Shown in pieces: positions 17,748 through 27,830 of a DNA stretch of 64,000 bases. The position numbers were made by a program, and so were the translations under genes. Within the stretch, counting starts at the first letter, position 1. The number at the start of each line of letters is the position of its first letter. The stretch lies in the NCBI RefSeq assembly GCF_018881715.1, contig NZ_JACVPW010000001.1, forward strand, positions 273,337-337,336, read 5' to 3'. The notes beneath the pieces are model-generated. The model ran no database searches and was not told the origin of the DNA. It saw nothing but the letters and a program-made list of their open reading frames with translations. Origin of the DNA: Polynucleobacter parvulilacunae. Its GTDB lineage: Bacteria > Pseudomonadota > Gammaproteobacteria > Burkholderiales > Burkholderiaceae.

Positions 17748-18524
17748 TCAAGAGGCGAGAACCTTCGCCCACTCAATATAGCGATCAACAGAAATATCTT
17801 GAGCTCTTGCCTTGAGCTCCACTTCAGTCAAATTCAATCTATCAGCAAAAGCACTCAAGTTGGTGCGCAGCATTTTTCTTCTTTGAGAAAAGGCTGCAGC
17901 AACTACCTTCTCCAAAGAATTCCACTGAGCATTACTTAAAGAAAAATCTTTTCTAGGAATCATGCGTACAACTGCTGAGTTCACTTTTGGCTGAGGATCA
18001 AAAGCTTCTGGCGGAACCTCCAATACCAATTCCATGTCGTAGCGGGCCTGCAGCATGACGGATAACCGGCTAAATTCAGAGCCTCCCGCCTTGGCAACCA
18101 TTCTCTCCACAACCTCGGCTTGCAACATAAAGACCTGCTCATCGATATGACTTGCAGCGGCCACCAAATGAAATAACAAAGGTGAGGAGATGTTGTAAGG
18201 TAGGTTCCCAACGACTTTACACAGACCCTGCTTGGTTTTACGATCCTGGGCCCATGTTAAGAAATCAAATTTGAGAGCATCGCCCTCAATTACGGTAAGG
18301 CCCTTGAGATTTTTTTCATTCCAAAAAGCGACTAAGTCACGATCAATCTCCAGTAAATCCAACTGATCCAGATTGCTGAGTAATGGCAATGTTAATGCGC
18401 CGAGGCCCGGCCCAATCTCAATAATGTGCATATCAGCACTGGGATTAATGAGTGCAATAATCGAATAAATAATCCCATTGTCTTGTAGGAAATTTTGGCC
18501 AAATCTTTTTCGAGCGCGATGCAT
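17748..18524 (-). CDS. rsmA: 16S rRNA (adenine1518/1519-N6)-dimethyltransferase
   Basis: A 258-residue SAM-dependent methyltransferase that dimethylates the two adenines in the helix 45 loop of 16S rRNA. The N-terminal RKRFGQNFL, SAM motif IEIGPGLGALTLPLL and catalytic NLPYNISSPLLF are all present. The length is normal. It follows pdxA with a three-base gap in the typical surA-pdxA-rsmA order. Confidence 0.97.
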   Translation of the reverse strand: MHRARKRFGQNFLQDNGIIYSIIALINPSADMHIIEIGPGLGALTLPLLSNLDQLDLLEIDRDLVAFWNEKNLKGLTVIEGDALKFDFLTWAQDRKTKQGLCKVVGNLPYNISSPLLFHLVAAASHIDEQVFMLQAEVVERMVAKAGGSEFSRLSVMLQARYDMELVLEVPPEAFDPQPKVNSAVVRMIPRKDFSLSNAQWNSLEKVVAAAFSQRRKMLRTNLSAFADRLNLTEVELKARAQDISVDRYIEWAKVLAS

Positions 18525-18527
18525 GTC

Positions 18528-19535
18528 TTAGCTTTGTTTTCTTTGATTTACAGCTAATTGGTAGGCCAAACGTAAAGCCTCTAGCATGCTGCCAGAGTCC
18601 GCAATCCCCTTGCCGGCAATATCTAAAGCCGTTCCATGATCTACTGAGGTGCGAATAATAGGCAATCCAAGCGTGACATTTACACCATTACCAAACGTCA
18701 CAAACTTAAATGGCGCTAAACCCTGATCGTGATACATGGCAATAAAGGCATCGACTTGCGCAAGGGACTCGGGATCGAACATCGTATCTCCTGGATATGG
18801 TCCAGAGACATCAATACCCATCTTCTGGGCCGCTTCAATTGCTGGGGTGATCACTTCAATTTCTTCACGCCCCAGGTAACCGGCCTCTCCTGCATGAGGG
18901 TTCAATCCAGCCACTCGGATCACGGGCTTGGTAATTCCGAATTTGCTTTGCAAATCTTGCTTGACGATCTGAATCGTCTCTAATATCAAGTCATAGCTGA
19001 TAGCTTGCGGTATCGCTTTTAAGGGAAGATGCGTGGTTGCTAACGCAACCCTCAAATCCCTTGGAGCTTTGAGCCCCAAAAATCCACCTGGCAACAATGC
19101 GCATAACATCATCACCACATGGGAAACCCTGCAACGCTGCGCAAGATGCTCCGTATGCCCAGTAAATAATGTGCCAGCATCATTGATGATGCTTTTCTGA
19201 AGTGGTGCCGTTACCATGGCATCAAAGCGTCCCTGCAAGCAGCCATCAATTGCTTGATCTAATAGATTGACAACATACTGTGAATTCAGTGAGTTGAGTG
19301 TCCCAGGAGTCACAGGGGACCCAAGTGCAATAGACTGAATCTGTAATCGACTAGAAAGCTCTGGACCGAGATTGGGCAATCTCAGCAATTGATCATTGCC
19401 CAATAAAGTGATCTGAACATCGGTATGCTCGCGTAAAAATGCCAGCGAAGCAGCTAAAGAAACTTCAGGCCCGATACCGGCTGGTTCACCGGTACTTACA
19501 ACGAGATTAACGAGGCGCGCTGCTTGCTGCATCAT
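18528..19535 (-). CDS. pdxA: 4-hydroxythreonine-4-phosphate dehydrogenase
   Basis: A 335-residue NAD-dependent dehydrogenase in the DXP-dependent route to pyridoxal phosphate. Metal-binding histidines are seen in FTGHTEHLAQRC, GLNPHAGEAGYLGREE and MYHDQGLAPFKF. The N-terminal STGEPAGIGPEV is typical. The start region overlaps the end of surA by 29 bases (19507-19535), and a three-base gap separates it from rsmA, so all three are one operon. Confidence 0.96.
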   Translation of the reverse strand: MMQQAARLVNLVVSTGEPAGIGPEVSLAASLAFLREHTDVQITLLGNDQLLRLPNLGPELSSRLQIQSIALGSPVTPGTLNSLNSQYVVNLLDQAIDGCLQGRFDAMVTAPLQKSIINDAGTLFTGHTEHLAQRCRVSHVVMMLCALLPGGFLGLKAPRDLRVALATTHLPLKAIPQAISYDLILETIQIVKQDLQSKFGITKPVIRVAGLNPHAGEAGYLGREEIEVITPAIEAAQKMGIDVSGPYPGDTMFDPESLAQVDAFIAMYHDQGLAPFKFVTFGNGVNVTLGLPIIRTSVDHGTALDIAGKGIADSGSMLEALRLAYQLAVNQRKQS

Positions 19536-20961
19536 CCACGTTCAGAATTTTTACAGTTGCATTATCACGTAGCTCAAGCATCCATTCTTGATAGGCCTGA
19601 TCAAACTTTCTTTCACGGATCGCTGCACGCGCAAATTGGCGCTGCTTCTCTACAGTCAGCTGACCATCACGACGCTCGACCACTTGAATCAAATGCCAAC
19701 CAAATTCGGTTTTCACTGGATTACTAACTTCGCCAATTTGTAAGCGATTCATAGCCTGCTCAAACTCTGGAACCAAATCTCCAGGACTCATCCAGCCCAG
19801 ATCACCACCCTTAGCGGCAGATCCGTCTTCAGAATACTTTTTCGCTAACTCTGCAAAGTCTGCTGTTTTTGCACGGATCTGATCACGATAACCTTGTAAT
19901 CGTCTTTCAGCGTCTTGATCGCTTAGGCCAGGTCTACTACGCAACAAAATATGGCGAGATAAGGTTTGGGTAATCGGAATATTTTGCGGCGCGCTTGATC
20001 CAGAATCTGCAGCTGCTAGTTGCTGAGGTGGTGGGCTAGCACCAGCTGCACGGCGATCTAAGACCTTAAGCACATGGTATCCCGCTGGGCTCTTTACAAC
20101 TGCGTTAGCAACTTGTCCGCTACCAGTATTACGAATCGCCTCATAAAACAGCTGGGGCAAACGATCTGGAGAGCGATAGCCTAACTCCTGAAATTTAATC
20201 TTAGGATTCTCTTTTGCAGCCGCTGCACCCAGCTGTAAGAAATCAACATCGCCACGAGCATCCTTTAATAGTGCATCAGCCTTCTTTTTTGCCTCAGCTT
20301 GAGCTCCTGCTCCAGCGGCCGCATCTACCGGAATAAATATTTGGGCAACATCAATTTCCTCTGGTTCCCCTTTGGCTGCAGGTGCCGATCTTGTGGTGCC
20401 AGCGCCAGCAATTGCCCGCGTACGCTCAGCAATAAAGTTATCTATCTCAGCATCAGAAATCTTGAGCTTACCCTCAACTTCACGCTCACGATAACGACTA
20501 ACGATAATGTCGTTGCGCAGCATCTCACGATAACGTTCATATGAAGTGCCAGAAGCAATGATCTTTGCCTTAAGCTCTGCAAGCGTTAATTTGTTCTTCG
20601 CCGCAATGTCGCCAATAATCTTATCCAACTCCTTATCGGAGACCTTAACACCCTCTTGCTCAGCATTTTGTAATTGGATTTTTTCTAAAATCAGCCTATC
20701 TAGCACAACCTTACGCGCCGAACCATCCTCAGGTAACTTGATGCCCTGCTTTTTGAGTGTTGCGATGCGATCATCAATTTCTTTACGCGTTACAAAACCC
20801 GTATTAACTACTGCAGCAACACCATCAATATTGCGAATCTTGCTTTCAGTGGCAGCATTCGTTTTCGCTGAATCCTGAGCAAAAGCAGTAGTCGCAAACA
20901 ATCCAAAGCCAACGAAGATGGCTTGAATACTAATTTGTTTAAAACGTTTCATACAAAGCAT
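19507..20961 (-). CDS. surA: Periplasmic chaperone / peptidyl-prolyl isomerase SurA
   Basis: A 484-residue periplasmic chaperone for outer-membrane proteins. A signal peptide ends at TTAFAQD. The SurA N-terminal chaperone domain follows (VAAVVNTGFVTRKEIDDRI), then two parvulin domains; the second carries SRHILLRSRPGLSDQDAERR and GGDLGWMSPGDLVPEFEQA. The ATG at 20961 overlaps the lptD stop by one base (TAATG), which favours translational coupling. A second ATG three codons later is a possible alternative. The client LptD is encoded immediately upstream, a usual pairing. Confidence 0.95.
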   Translation of the reverse strand: MLCMKRFKQISIQAIFVGFGLFATTAFAQDSAKTNAATESKIRNIDGVAAVVNTGFVTRKEIDDRIATLKKQGIKLPEDGSARKVVLDRLILEKIQLQNAEQEGVKVSDKELDKIIGDIAAKNKLTLAELKAKIIASGTSYERYREMLRNDIIVSRYREREVEGKLKISDAEIDNFIAERTRAIAGAGTTRSAPAAKGEPEEIDVAQIFIPVDAAAGAGAQAEAKKKADALLKDARGDVDFLQLGAAAAKENPKIKFQELGYRSPDRLPQLFYEAIRNTGSGQVANAVVKSPAGYHVLKVLDRRAAGASPPPQQLAAADSGSSAPQNIPITQTLSRHILLRSRPGLSDQDAERRLQGYRDQIRAKTADFAELAKKYSEDGSAAKGGDLGWMSPGDLVPEFEQAMNRLQIGEVSNPVKTEFGWHLIQVVERRDGQLTVEKQRQFARAAIRERKFDQAYQEWMLELRDNATVKILNVDDAASSAPR

Positions 20962-23483
20962 TATTGATAGTTCTCGTATGTTGAAGGCGGTATAGGCTTA
21001 GAAGTAGGCATATATCCAGGAACATTTAGCTTCATGATATCAACTGGATTGCTTCCAGCGCTACCGAAGCCCCTAAATTCGACCTGAAAGAGCACCTGGG
21101 TAGTGGTTATTTGAGATGTATTCACGAATTGAGAGTAAGCGCCGCGGAAAGTCCAGCAATCCCTACTCCATTCCAAGGCTAGCAAGCTATTTAATGTCTT
21201 GGTAGTTAAAGCATCGTAACCCCAGCGTCCCAAGACAGAAACCTCTCTAGTAATAGGCCATTGCCCAGAAATATTGTATTGATCTGTTGTAGTGGCCGCT
21301 GGCACGAATGCTTGATTATTTTGAACCGATGCCTGTACCGGTGGCGACCAAACGTTGCGGTAACCAAAATTTAAACTTCTTCCCTGCGTTGGACGCCAAC
21401 TACCGCCAACCGTAGTTTGCACAAACTTATTTAATTGCGTGTTGTATTGTCCAAATACATCTGCGCTGAAATTACCAAGCAAGCGAACTGAGCCTGATCC
21501 CAAGGTATCAGAGTAAGTTGTGGGATTCACAATCGTGCCATTCAAGCCAACCTTTTGCCCTGTGAACTGCTGCTTTTGAGCAAGCGTGACGTTTGCACGC
21601 TCTGCCCCTGTATTCGCTTCAATCATGCGGCTCGTTAAACCCAGCGTAGCAGCATTGTTATCTGCAATACGGTCGTTACCAATAAAAGTATTTTCACTAA
21701 AGATTTGCGAAACACCAAAGCCTGCATCAGCAGTATCAAACAAAGGCGTTTGCGATTGATTTTGATAGGGCGTGTAAACGTAGAAAGCGCGAGGCTCCAT
21801 GGTTAACAACATATCTCGGCCGTAGAAGCCTTTCAATTCAGCGGCATCTCTTTCAAACGCTAATGCTGAGTCCAAACTAAAAGTAGGGATAGTGAAACCT
21901 TGCGCTACCGGCGCTCCACCAGTCACAAAAGGAGTGGCGTTATAAGTATTCGACTGAAAACTCACCTTTGGTGTGATGTAGTAACCCGGCGTAACTTGCG
22001 GCAAAGCCATCGCGCCTTTAATCACTGTTCGATCGGCCTGGCTATAGACACCTGGCGCAGTTGCAGCCAAATTGCTACCAATGTTGTAAGCAAATCTCGT
22101 GTAATCGGTTGAAAATGTAGTTGCCGGTCCAGTGGGTAAAGTAACGTACTTGCCACTCGTATCTGCTACTGCCGGAGTAAGGCGATTGTTATATGACGCA
22201 TTAATATTTGGCATCACGTTATATGGAGCTTGAACCAAAGCAGTTGGGTCTGGCTGCAAAGTTTGGAATGTTAGGGCTCTAGCAGACACCACCCAATTAC
22301 TTAGGCTACCCGTCAACCCTTTGGTAGTTCCTACCTCTTGTCGGAACTGACTCGTAACAGCCCCAGCAATACTTTGTGAAAAATCGGTTGGATACAAATT
22401 ATCAGAAACGCGTGACATATTTGCATAGCCCGACCATGAGCCCGGCAATGGAATACCGCCAGGTCCTACGCCCCCGCTAAATACTTGTCGTTGCTGCCAG
22501 TCATAACGCCAACGATCAGTTCCTGTTTTATTGTCATGCGCTAAGTAATCACCGCCTAAGGTACCGCTGTACTTGCTCTCGAGAAAACGGTAGTTTGCGC
22601 CAATCTGCAGACCACGCTCACTCATATACCGCGGCAAGATTAATAAATCTCTATTGGGTGCTATGTTGACGTAATACGGCTGCGTAACATCAAAGCCATT
22701 ATTTGAGTTATATCCAGCGACAGGTGCCAAAATACCCGAGCGACGCTGATTGGAGGTAGGTGCAGTGAAATAAGGAACATAGGCAATAGGCACATCAAAG
22801 AAGCGCATTACGCCATGAGTGCCAACCATTTCTTTTTGTTCATTATCAATCTCTAATGTACTGGCCGAAAAATACCAATCCATATTTTGTGGTGTACATG
22901 TGGTGTAAGTTGCTTTATCAAAAACAAAAATATCTGAGTTTTCAATAGTGAGTTTTTTTGCAGTTCCATTACCACGGGTATCACGCAGCTCGTAGGTAGG
23001 TGTTTCCATCTCACCTTCACGAGCATCAACTTTAAATTTGGCAGCTGGTCCTTTGAAGGTAGTGTTGCCTTTAGTCAACTCAGCGTTACCTTCAAGGTCA
23101 GCAATATCGGTATCTGGGTCATAAATAATTTCATCCGCTTTAATTACGCCACCATTGCGACGCATCTGTGCACGACCTTTTAGTTTCATCTTGCGATTGA
23201 CTACACCATCAATAGAATCGCTTGAAGTAAAAGTTAGTGCTTTGCTATCGTCAATTGGAAGTCCCGTTCTTAATTGATCATCCAACTTTAAAACGGTAAC
23301 ATTTCCGCGGTCGGGTAACAAAACAGTATTCGCATTAGCTTGCGCATTTGCAGGTAAAGGAGCGGGTGCTTGAGCCTGCGATTGGAGGGCAAATTGAAGC
23401 AATGCAACCCCCGTCATGACGCGCAGGGTTACATGCAAAAAAAGAGGGGCGCGAAGGCCGGCGCGAAGGCGATAATGACTCAT
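20961..23483 (-). CDS. lptD: LPS-assembly outer membrane protein LptD
   Basis: An outer-membrane beta-barrel of 840 residues that, with LptE, inserts lipopolysaccharide into the outer leaflet. An N-terminal signal region is followed by the OstA/LptA-like beta-jellyroll domain (RKMKLKGRAQMRRNGGVIKA) and a long aromatic-rich barrel. Single cysteines in TCTPQNMDWYF and SRDCWTFRG sit where the family forms its disulfide; the E. coli protein has four. I start at 23483 because the longer frame enters the divergent amgK. The 32-base gap to amgK holds TATAAT on the minus strand (23500-23505), a possible lptD -10 box with a weak -35 partner. Confidence 0.95.
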   Translation of the reverse strand: MSHYRLRAGLRAPLFLHVTLRVMTGVALLQFALQSQAQAPAPLPANAQANANTVLLPDRGNVTVLKLDDQLRTGLPIDDSKALTFTSSDSIDGVVNRKMKLKGRAQMRRNGGVIKADEIIYDPDTDIADLEGNAELTKGNTTFKGPAAKFKVDAREGEMETPTYELRDTRGNGTAKKLTIENSDIFVFDKATYTTCTPQNMDWYFSASTLEIDNEQKEMVGTHGVMRFFDVPIAYVPYFTAPTSNQRRSGILAPVAGYNSNNGFDVTQPYYVNIAPNRDLLILPRYMSERGLQIGANYRFLESKYSGTLGGDYLAHDNKTGTDRWRYDWQQRQVFSGGVGPGGIPLPGSWSGYANMSRVSDNLYPTDFSQSIAGAVTSQFRQEVGTTKGLTGSLSNWVVSARALTFQTLQPDPTALVQAPYNVMPNINASYNNRLTPAVADTSGKYVTLPTGPATTFSTDYTRFAYNIGSNLAATAPGVYSQADRTVIKGAMALPQVTPGYYITPKVSFQSNTYNATPFVTGGAPVAQGFTIPTFSLDSALAFERDAAELKGFYGRDMLLTMEPRAFYVYTPYQNQSQTPLFDTADAGFGVSQIFSENTFIGNDRIADNNAATLGLTSRMIEANTGAERANVTLAQKQQFTGQKVGLNGTIVNPTTYSDTLGSGSVRLLGNFSADVFGQYNTQLNKFVQTTVGGSWRPTQGRSLNFGYRNVWSPPVQASVQNNQAFVPAATTTDQYNISGQWPITREVSVLGRWGYDALTTKTLNSLLALEWSRDCWTFRGAYSQFVNTSQITTTQVLFQVEFRGFGSAGSNPVDIMKLNVPGYMPTSKPIPPSTYENYQ

Positions 23484-23515
23484 AGATCCAGACCGCCTTA
23501 TTATACGAATCGACC

Positions 23516-24517
23516 ATGACTGACTCACGCTTAAACACCCTCCGTAACTGGCTAAAAGCCCTAGAAGCTAGCTGGCAATTAGATCTCGACTCTTTGGTAC
23601 CAGCCTCGGCCGATGCCAGCTTTCGACGCTATTTCCGGATTACCTCCAAAAACCCCAATTTTGGGACTTTGATCGTAATGGATGCCCCTCCCCAACATGA
23701 GCCTTTGGATGCCTTTATTAAGGTCGATTTATTACTCTCAGAGGCAGGCTTAAATGTGCCAAAAATCCTTGAGCAAAACATTGCCGAAGGCTTCTTGTTA
23801 TTAAATGATTTGGGAATAAAAACCTATCTTGCCGAACTCAATAATGAGACAGCAGACCATCTCTACAAAGATGCAACTCATGCATTAGTTCTGATGCAGA
23901 TGGCAAGCAAACCTGATGTATTACCAAACTATGACGAAGCACTTTTGCAACGTGAGCTAGATTTATTTCCTGAATGGTATTTAAAGAAACATCTCAATAT
24001 TGAACTGAATGGGCAACAAACTGAGCAGTTAAAAAAATCATTTGAGCTCATTATTGAAAATAATTTGGCGCAAGCTAAAGTGTACGTTCATCGCGATTAC
24101 CATTCACGAAATTTGATGTTGACTGAAAAAAATAATCCTGGTGTGATTGACTTCCAAGATGCGGTATATGGCCCCATTACATATGATGTCTCTTCACTAT
24201 GGCGCGATGCTTATATTGCATGGCCAGAAGAACGGGTGATTGACTGGGTTATTAAGTTTTGGGAAGAAGGTCGCAAGGCCGGCCTGCCAATGCCAAATGA
24301 TTTTGGACAGTTCTATCGCGACTTTGAATGGATGGGCTTGCAACGCCACTTAAAGATTTTGGGGATTTTTGCAAGACTCTTTCATCGCGACGGCAAAGAC
24401 GGCTATCTCAAAGATCTTCCCCTTGTTTTGGAATATGCGATTGCCACAGCAAATCGCTATATTGAATTAAAACCATTAGCCCGCATTTTGGAATCTACTC
24501 AAACAAATCCAGCGTAA
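23516..24517 (+). CDS. amgK: N-acetylmuramate/N-acetylglucosamine kinase
   Basis: A 333-residue aminoglycoside-phosphotransferase-fold kinase. The catalytic loop VHRDYHSRNLML has the catalytic aspartate at residue 194, followed by the metal-binding VIDFQDAVYGP. In the AmgK-MurU recycling route it phosphorylates MurNAc at the anomeric position. The next gene is murU, nine bases downstream, and the divergent lptD neighbour is the arrangement known from Pseudomonas. This context makes the assignment strong. Some databases name it only as a phosphotransferase. Confidence 0.92.
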   Translation: MTDSRLNTLRNWLKALEASWQLDLDSLVPASADASFRRYFRITSKNPNFGTLIVMDAPPQHEPLDAFIKVDLLLSEAGLNVPKILEQNIAEGFLLLNDLGIKTYLAELNNETADHLYKDATHALVLMQMASKPDVLPNYDEALLQRELDLFPEWYLKKHLNIELNGQQTEQLKKSFELIIENNLAQAKVYVHRDYHSRNLMLTEKNNPGVIDFQDAVYGPITYDVSSLWRDAYIAWPEERVIDWVIKFWEEGRKAGLPMPNDFGQFYRDFEWMGLQRHLKILGIFARLFHRDGKDGYLKDLPLVLEYAIATANRYIELKPLARILESTQTNPA

Positions 24518-24525
24518 TACACACC

Positions 24526-25242
24526 ATGGGTCAACTCAATCGCATACCTTGTTTTTTGCTGGCCGCAGGACGTGGCGAACGCATGCGCCCCCTAACGGAT
24601 GATTTGCCTAAGCCATTACTCACGATTCAAAATAAATCTTTACTCGCCTGGCATTTGGAAGCGCTAGCAAAGGCAAAGATTCAAGATGTGGTGATTAATC
24701 ACGCTTGGTTAGGTGAAAAAATTGAAGGGGCATTGGGTAACGGAGCGCAATTTGGTCTTCATATTCAATACTCCCCTGAGGGAAGTGCGCTGGAGACAGC
24801 TGGCGGCATTTGCAAAGCGCTACCCCTTATTGCTCCTGAAGACTATTTCTTGGTCATCAATGGCGATGTCTTTAGCCCAAACTTACCGATTACCCAGCTT
24901 TTAGAAACAGTTTCCAAAATGCGCATGGATTCCAGCAAGCCCTTGGCTCACTTATTGATGGTCCCCAACCCCGTCCAGCATCCTGAAGGGGATTTTTACC
25001 TCCAGGGTTCAGCGGTTAGCAGTTCTCAATCCAATGGATCCGAAAAACTCACCTTTTCTGGAATTGGGATTTATCACAAAGACCTCTTCAAAGACCTGGA
25101 ATTTGGGAAGCCAGCCAAGCTCGCGCCTTTGCTAAGGACGGCAATGGAGCAAAATAAAGTGTCTGGTGAAAAATATATCGGTCCATGGCACGATGTAGGC
25201 ACACCACAACGCTTACAAGAGCTCAATGCAGCATATGAATAA
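24526..25242 (+). CDS. murU: N-acetylmuramate alpha-1-phosphate uridylyltransferase
   Basis: A 238-residue nucleotidyltransferase that turns MurNAc-1-phosphate and UTP into UDP-MurNAc, bypassing de novo synthesis. The N-terminal signature LLAAGRGERMRPLTDDLPKPL-type motif and the metal-binding ING-D-VF segment are present. It follows amgK closely and overlaps the start region of pepP. It could formally be another sugar-1-phosphate uridylyltransferase, but its position after amgK argues for MurU. Confidence 0.92.
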   Translation: MGQLNRIPCFLLAAGRGERMRPLTDDLPKPLLTIQNKSLLAWHLEALAKAKIQDVVINHAWLGEKIEGALGNGAQFGLHIQYSPEGSALETAGGICKALPLIAPEDYFLVINGDVFSPNLPITQLLETVSKMRMDSSKPLAHLLMVPNPVQHPEGDFYLQGSAVSSSQSNGSEKLTFSGIGIYHKDLFKDLEFGKPAKLAPLLRTAMEQNKVSGEKYIGPWHDVGTPQRLQELNAAYE

Positions 25243-26602
25243 AACAAATATTTATCAGCTTCGTAGAAATACATTAGCAGAGCAAATTTTTGCCAAGACT
25301 AGTGGTGGAATCGCTGTTGTCTCCACTGCGCCTGAACTTTCGCGTAACCGCGACAGCGAATTTCCATATCGCCATGACAGTGACTTTTACTACCTCACTG
25401 GTTTTGAAGAGCCTGGTGCTACGCTAGTGATGAAGATTTCAGGCAATGGAAAAAGCCATCAACTTGAATCCCACTTATTTTGTAGACCCAAAGATCTAGA
25501 GCGAGAAATCTGGGATGGTATTCGCCTTGGACCCGAAGCAGCACCAGAGGCTTTGGGCGTCGAATACGCGCACAGCAATCAAGAGCTGGACAAAAAACTT
25601 GCTGACTTATTAGCAGATCAAGATGCAATCTATGTCCGCCTTGCAGAAAGCGCAGAGGCTGATAGGCGCTTGCGTCATTGGATGAAACAAGTTCGTGCTC
25701 AAGCGCGCTCAGGCGTTAATCCACCATCAGAATTTCATGATGTTGAGGCACTCATTCATGAAATGCGCTTATATAAAGATGTCCATGAAATCGACATCAT
25801 GCGTCGTGCCGCAGACATCTCTGCGCGCGCCCATATTCGCGCTATGCAAGCCTGCAAACCCGGTATGCGTGAATATCAACTGGAGGCCGAACTGCTTCAT
25901 GAGTTCCGCAATAGCGGCGCACAAAGCGTTGCCTACAACAGTATTGTTGCCGGCGGAGCAAATTCTTGCATTCTTCACTATCGGGCAGGCAATACAGAGT
26001 TGCGTAGTGGTGAACTTTGCCTCATTGATGCTGGCTGCGAACTCGATGGATATGCATCAGACATCACTCGGACTTTTCCAGTGAATGGAAAATTTACTGG
26101 TCCGCAACGCGCCCTGTATGACATTACATTAGCTGCACAAGAAGCAGCAATTGCCATGACTAAGCCAGGCAATACATTTATGCAGCCACACGAGGCAGCC
26201 CTGAGAGTGCTTACCCAAGGTCTGCTGGATGAAAAGTTACTAAAGCTCTCTGACTTAGGCTCTCTGGATGACGCTATCGAAACAGGCGCATATCGTCGCT
26301 TCTATATGCACCGGACCTCGCACTGGCTAGGAATGGATGTGCATGATGTAGGTTCTTATCGTGAAGCTACGCAAGATAGTCGCAAGGATGAAAAGCCATG
26401 GCGCATTCTAAAGAGCGGCATGGTCATTACGATAGAGCCAGGCCTCTACATCAGACCGGCGGATGATATTAATGAAGCATTTTGGAATATTGGCATCCGT
26501 ATTGAAGATGATGCTGTCATCAATGATTCAGGATGTGAATTGATTTCACGAGGCGTGCCTGTTAAAGCCGATGAGATTGAAGCGCTTATGAAGAACGCTT
26601 AA
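25235..26602 (+). CDS. pepP: Xaa-Pro aminopeptidase P
   Basis: A metallopeptidase of about 455 residues of the M24B family that releases N-terminal residues before proline. The N-terminal creatinase-like domain is followed by the pita-bread catalytic domain. Metal ligands are seen in LIDAGCELDGYASDITRTF, SHWLGMDVHDVG, ITIEPGLYI and RIEDDAVI. An ATG at 25226 is also in frame; the one at 25235 starts with MNKTNIYQLRR, which matches the usual N-terminus. Its start overlaps the end of murU. Confidence 0.95.
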   Translation: MNKTNIYQLRRNTLAEQIFAKTSGGIAVVSTAPELSRNRDSEFPYRHDSDFYYLTGFEEPGATLVMKISGNGKSHQLESHLFCRPKDLEREIWDGIRLGPEAAPEALGVEYAHSNQELDKKLADLLADQDAIYVRLAESAEADRRLRHWMKQVRAQARSGVNPPSEFHDVEALIHEMRLYKDVHEIDIMRRAADISARAHIRAMQACKPGMREYQLEAELLHEFRNSGAQSVAYNSIVAGGANSCILHYRAGNTELRSGELCLIDAGCELDGYASDITRTFPVNGKFTGPQRALYDITLAAQEAAIAMTKPGNTFMQPHEAALRVLTQGLLDEKLLKLSDLGSLDDAIETGAYRRFYMHRTSHWLGMDVHDVGSYREATQDSRKDEKPWRILKSGMVITIEPGLYIRPADDINEAFWNIGIRIEDDAVINDSGCELISRGVPVKADEIEALMKNA

Positions 26603-26618
26603 GGCCACCAGCATAAAA

Positions 26619-27776
26619 ATGAATTCATCTAGTTGCGATATTTTGATTCAGGGTGGTGGTCCAGTTGGGCTTGCTTGCGCTGCTTGGACCTTGCAAAAGT
26701 TTCCAGATGCAAAAATTACCTTGCTGGATCGCAACCCTCTTAATGATGACGATTTAGCCAACGCCGATAGTCGTGGTATCGCCCTCTCACATGGCAGCAA
26801 GATATTGCTCGATACGATTCATGCATGGCCAAGAGAGTCCTCCGAAATTCATCGCGTCCACGTGTCACAAGCCGGCCGCTTTGGTCGGGCACTCATGACA
26901 CGCGAAGAGCTTAAGCAAGATGCTCTCGGACACATTGTTCGCTATCGCGATATTCATATCACCTTGCGCCAAGCATTACGAGCCATACAAGCAAAGAGCC
27001 CTAATTTCATATGGCAGCACATTAACAAGGATGCCGAAGAAAATAATATTCACGCTAAATGCATCGTGCATGCTGAGGGTGGCTTATTCAAAAAACAAGA
27101 TTGGGTAGAGTCTGGCCGAGACTACGGACAATCGGCACTCGTGGGTTTAGTCGAAGTAGAAAATGCAGCGCCCCATCAAGCTTGGGAACGCTTTACTGCT
27201 GAAGGCCCTTTAGCAGTTCTACCAAGTCACTATGGTCACAATATTTTGAATCTCGTCTGGTGTGGTTCCCCAGAATCTTCACAACATCGCCTTCAGTTAA
27301 GTGATGCAGAATTTTTAAGTGAATTGCAAAACGAATTTGGTTCACGCATTGGACGCTTCCTTAAAATTCAAGATCGTCGCTTGTATGAACTTGGCTTGAA
27401 CTACCGTAAAGAAATTACGAAAGATCATGAAGTTTGGATTGGCAACGCTGCCCAAACTTTGCACCCAGTAGCTGGACAAGGATTGAATCTAGGATTACGA
27501 GATGCCTTTTTGCTATCGGAAAAATTGGTTGGGGTATTTTCTGGATCCACTGAAGATCAATCCCCGGCAGCAATACAAAATGCATTACAAGCCTATGCCC
27601 AAAGTCGCAAAATTGATCGAACCACTACGATTGGCCTGACAGACTTCATGGCAAGGGTATTTACATCCAATCTAGCCCCAGTTGTGATGGCTCGTGGATT
27701 AGCTTTATCAGCTCTCCAGTGGCTTCCACCAGTCAAAACAGCCTTAGCTCGCCAGATGATGTTTGGCAGGCGCTAA
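26619..27776 (+). CDS. UbiH/UbiF/COQ6-family FAD-dependent monooxygenase (ubiquinone biosynthesis)
   Basis: A 385-residue flavoprotein hydroxylase. The FAD-binding motif GGGPVGLACAAWTL is at the N-terminus. ADSRGIALSHGS is the second family block, and HPVAGQGLNLGLRDA is the UbiH/COQ6 signature near residue 285. It probably hydroxylates the ubiquinone ring. The exact position (C5, C6 or C1) cannot be told from sequence, so I leave the symbol blank, although ubiH is the usual label. It follows pepP by 16 bases; pepP-ubiH is a familiar pair. Confidence 0.85.
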   Translation: MNSSSCDILIQGGGPVGLACAAWTLQKFPDAKITLLDRNPLNDDDLANADSRGIALSHGSKILLDTIHAWPRESSEIHRVHVSQAGRFGRALMTREELKQDALGHIVRYRDIHITLRQALRAIQAKSPNFIWQHINKDAEENNIHAKCIVHAEGGLFKKQDWVESGRDYGQSALVGLVEVENAAPHQAWERFTAEGPLAVLPSHYGHNILNLVWCGSPESSQHRLQLSDAEFLSELQNEFGSRIGRFLKIQDRRLYELGLNYRKEITKDHEVWIGNAAQTLHPVAGQGLNLGLRDAFLLSEKLVGVFSGSTEDQSPAAIQNALQAYAQSRKIDRTTTIGLTDFMARVFTSNLAPVVMARGLALSALQWLPPVKTALARQMMFGRR

Positions 27777-27830
27777 AGGGCTTAAATAGCCCCCAAAATA
27801 CAAGTCCTCTCCGTTTGATCTGAAACAAGC

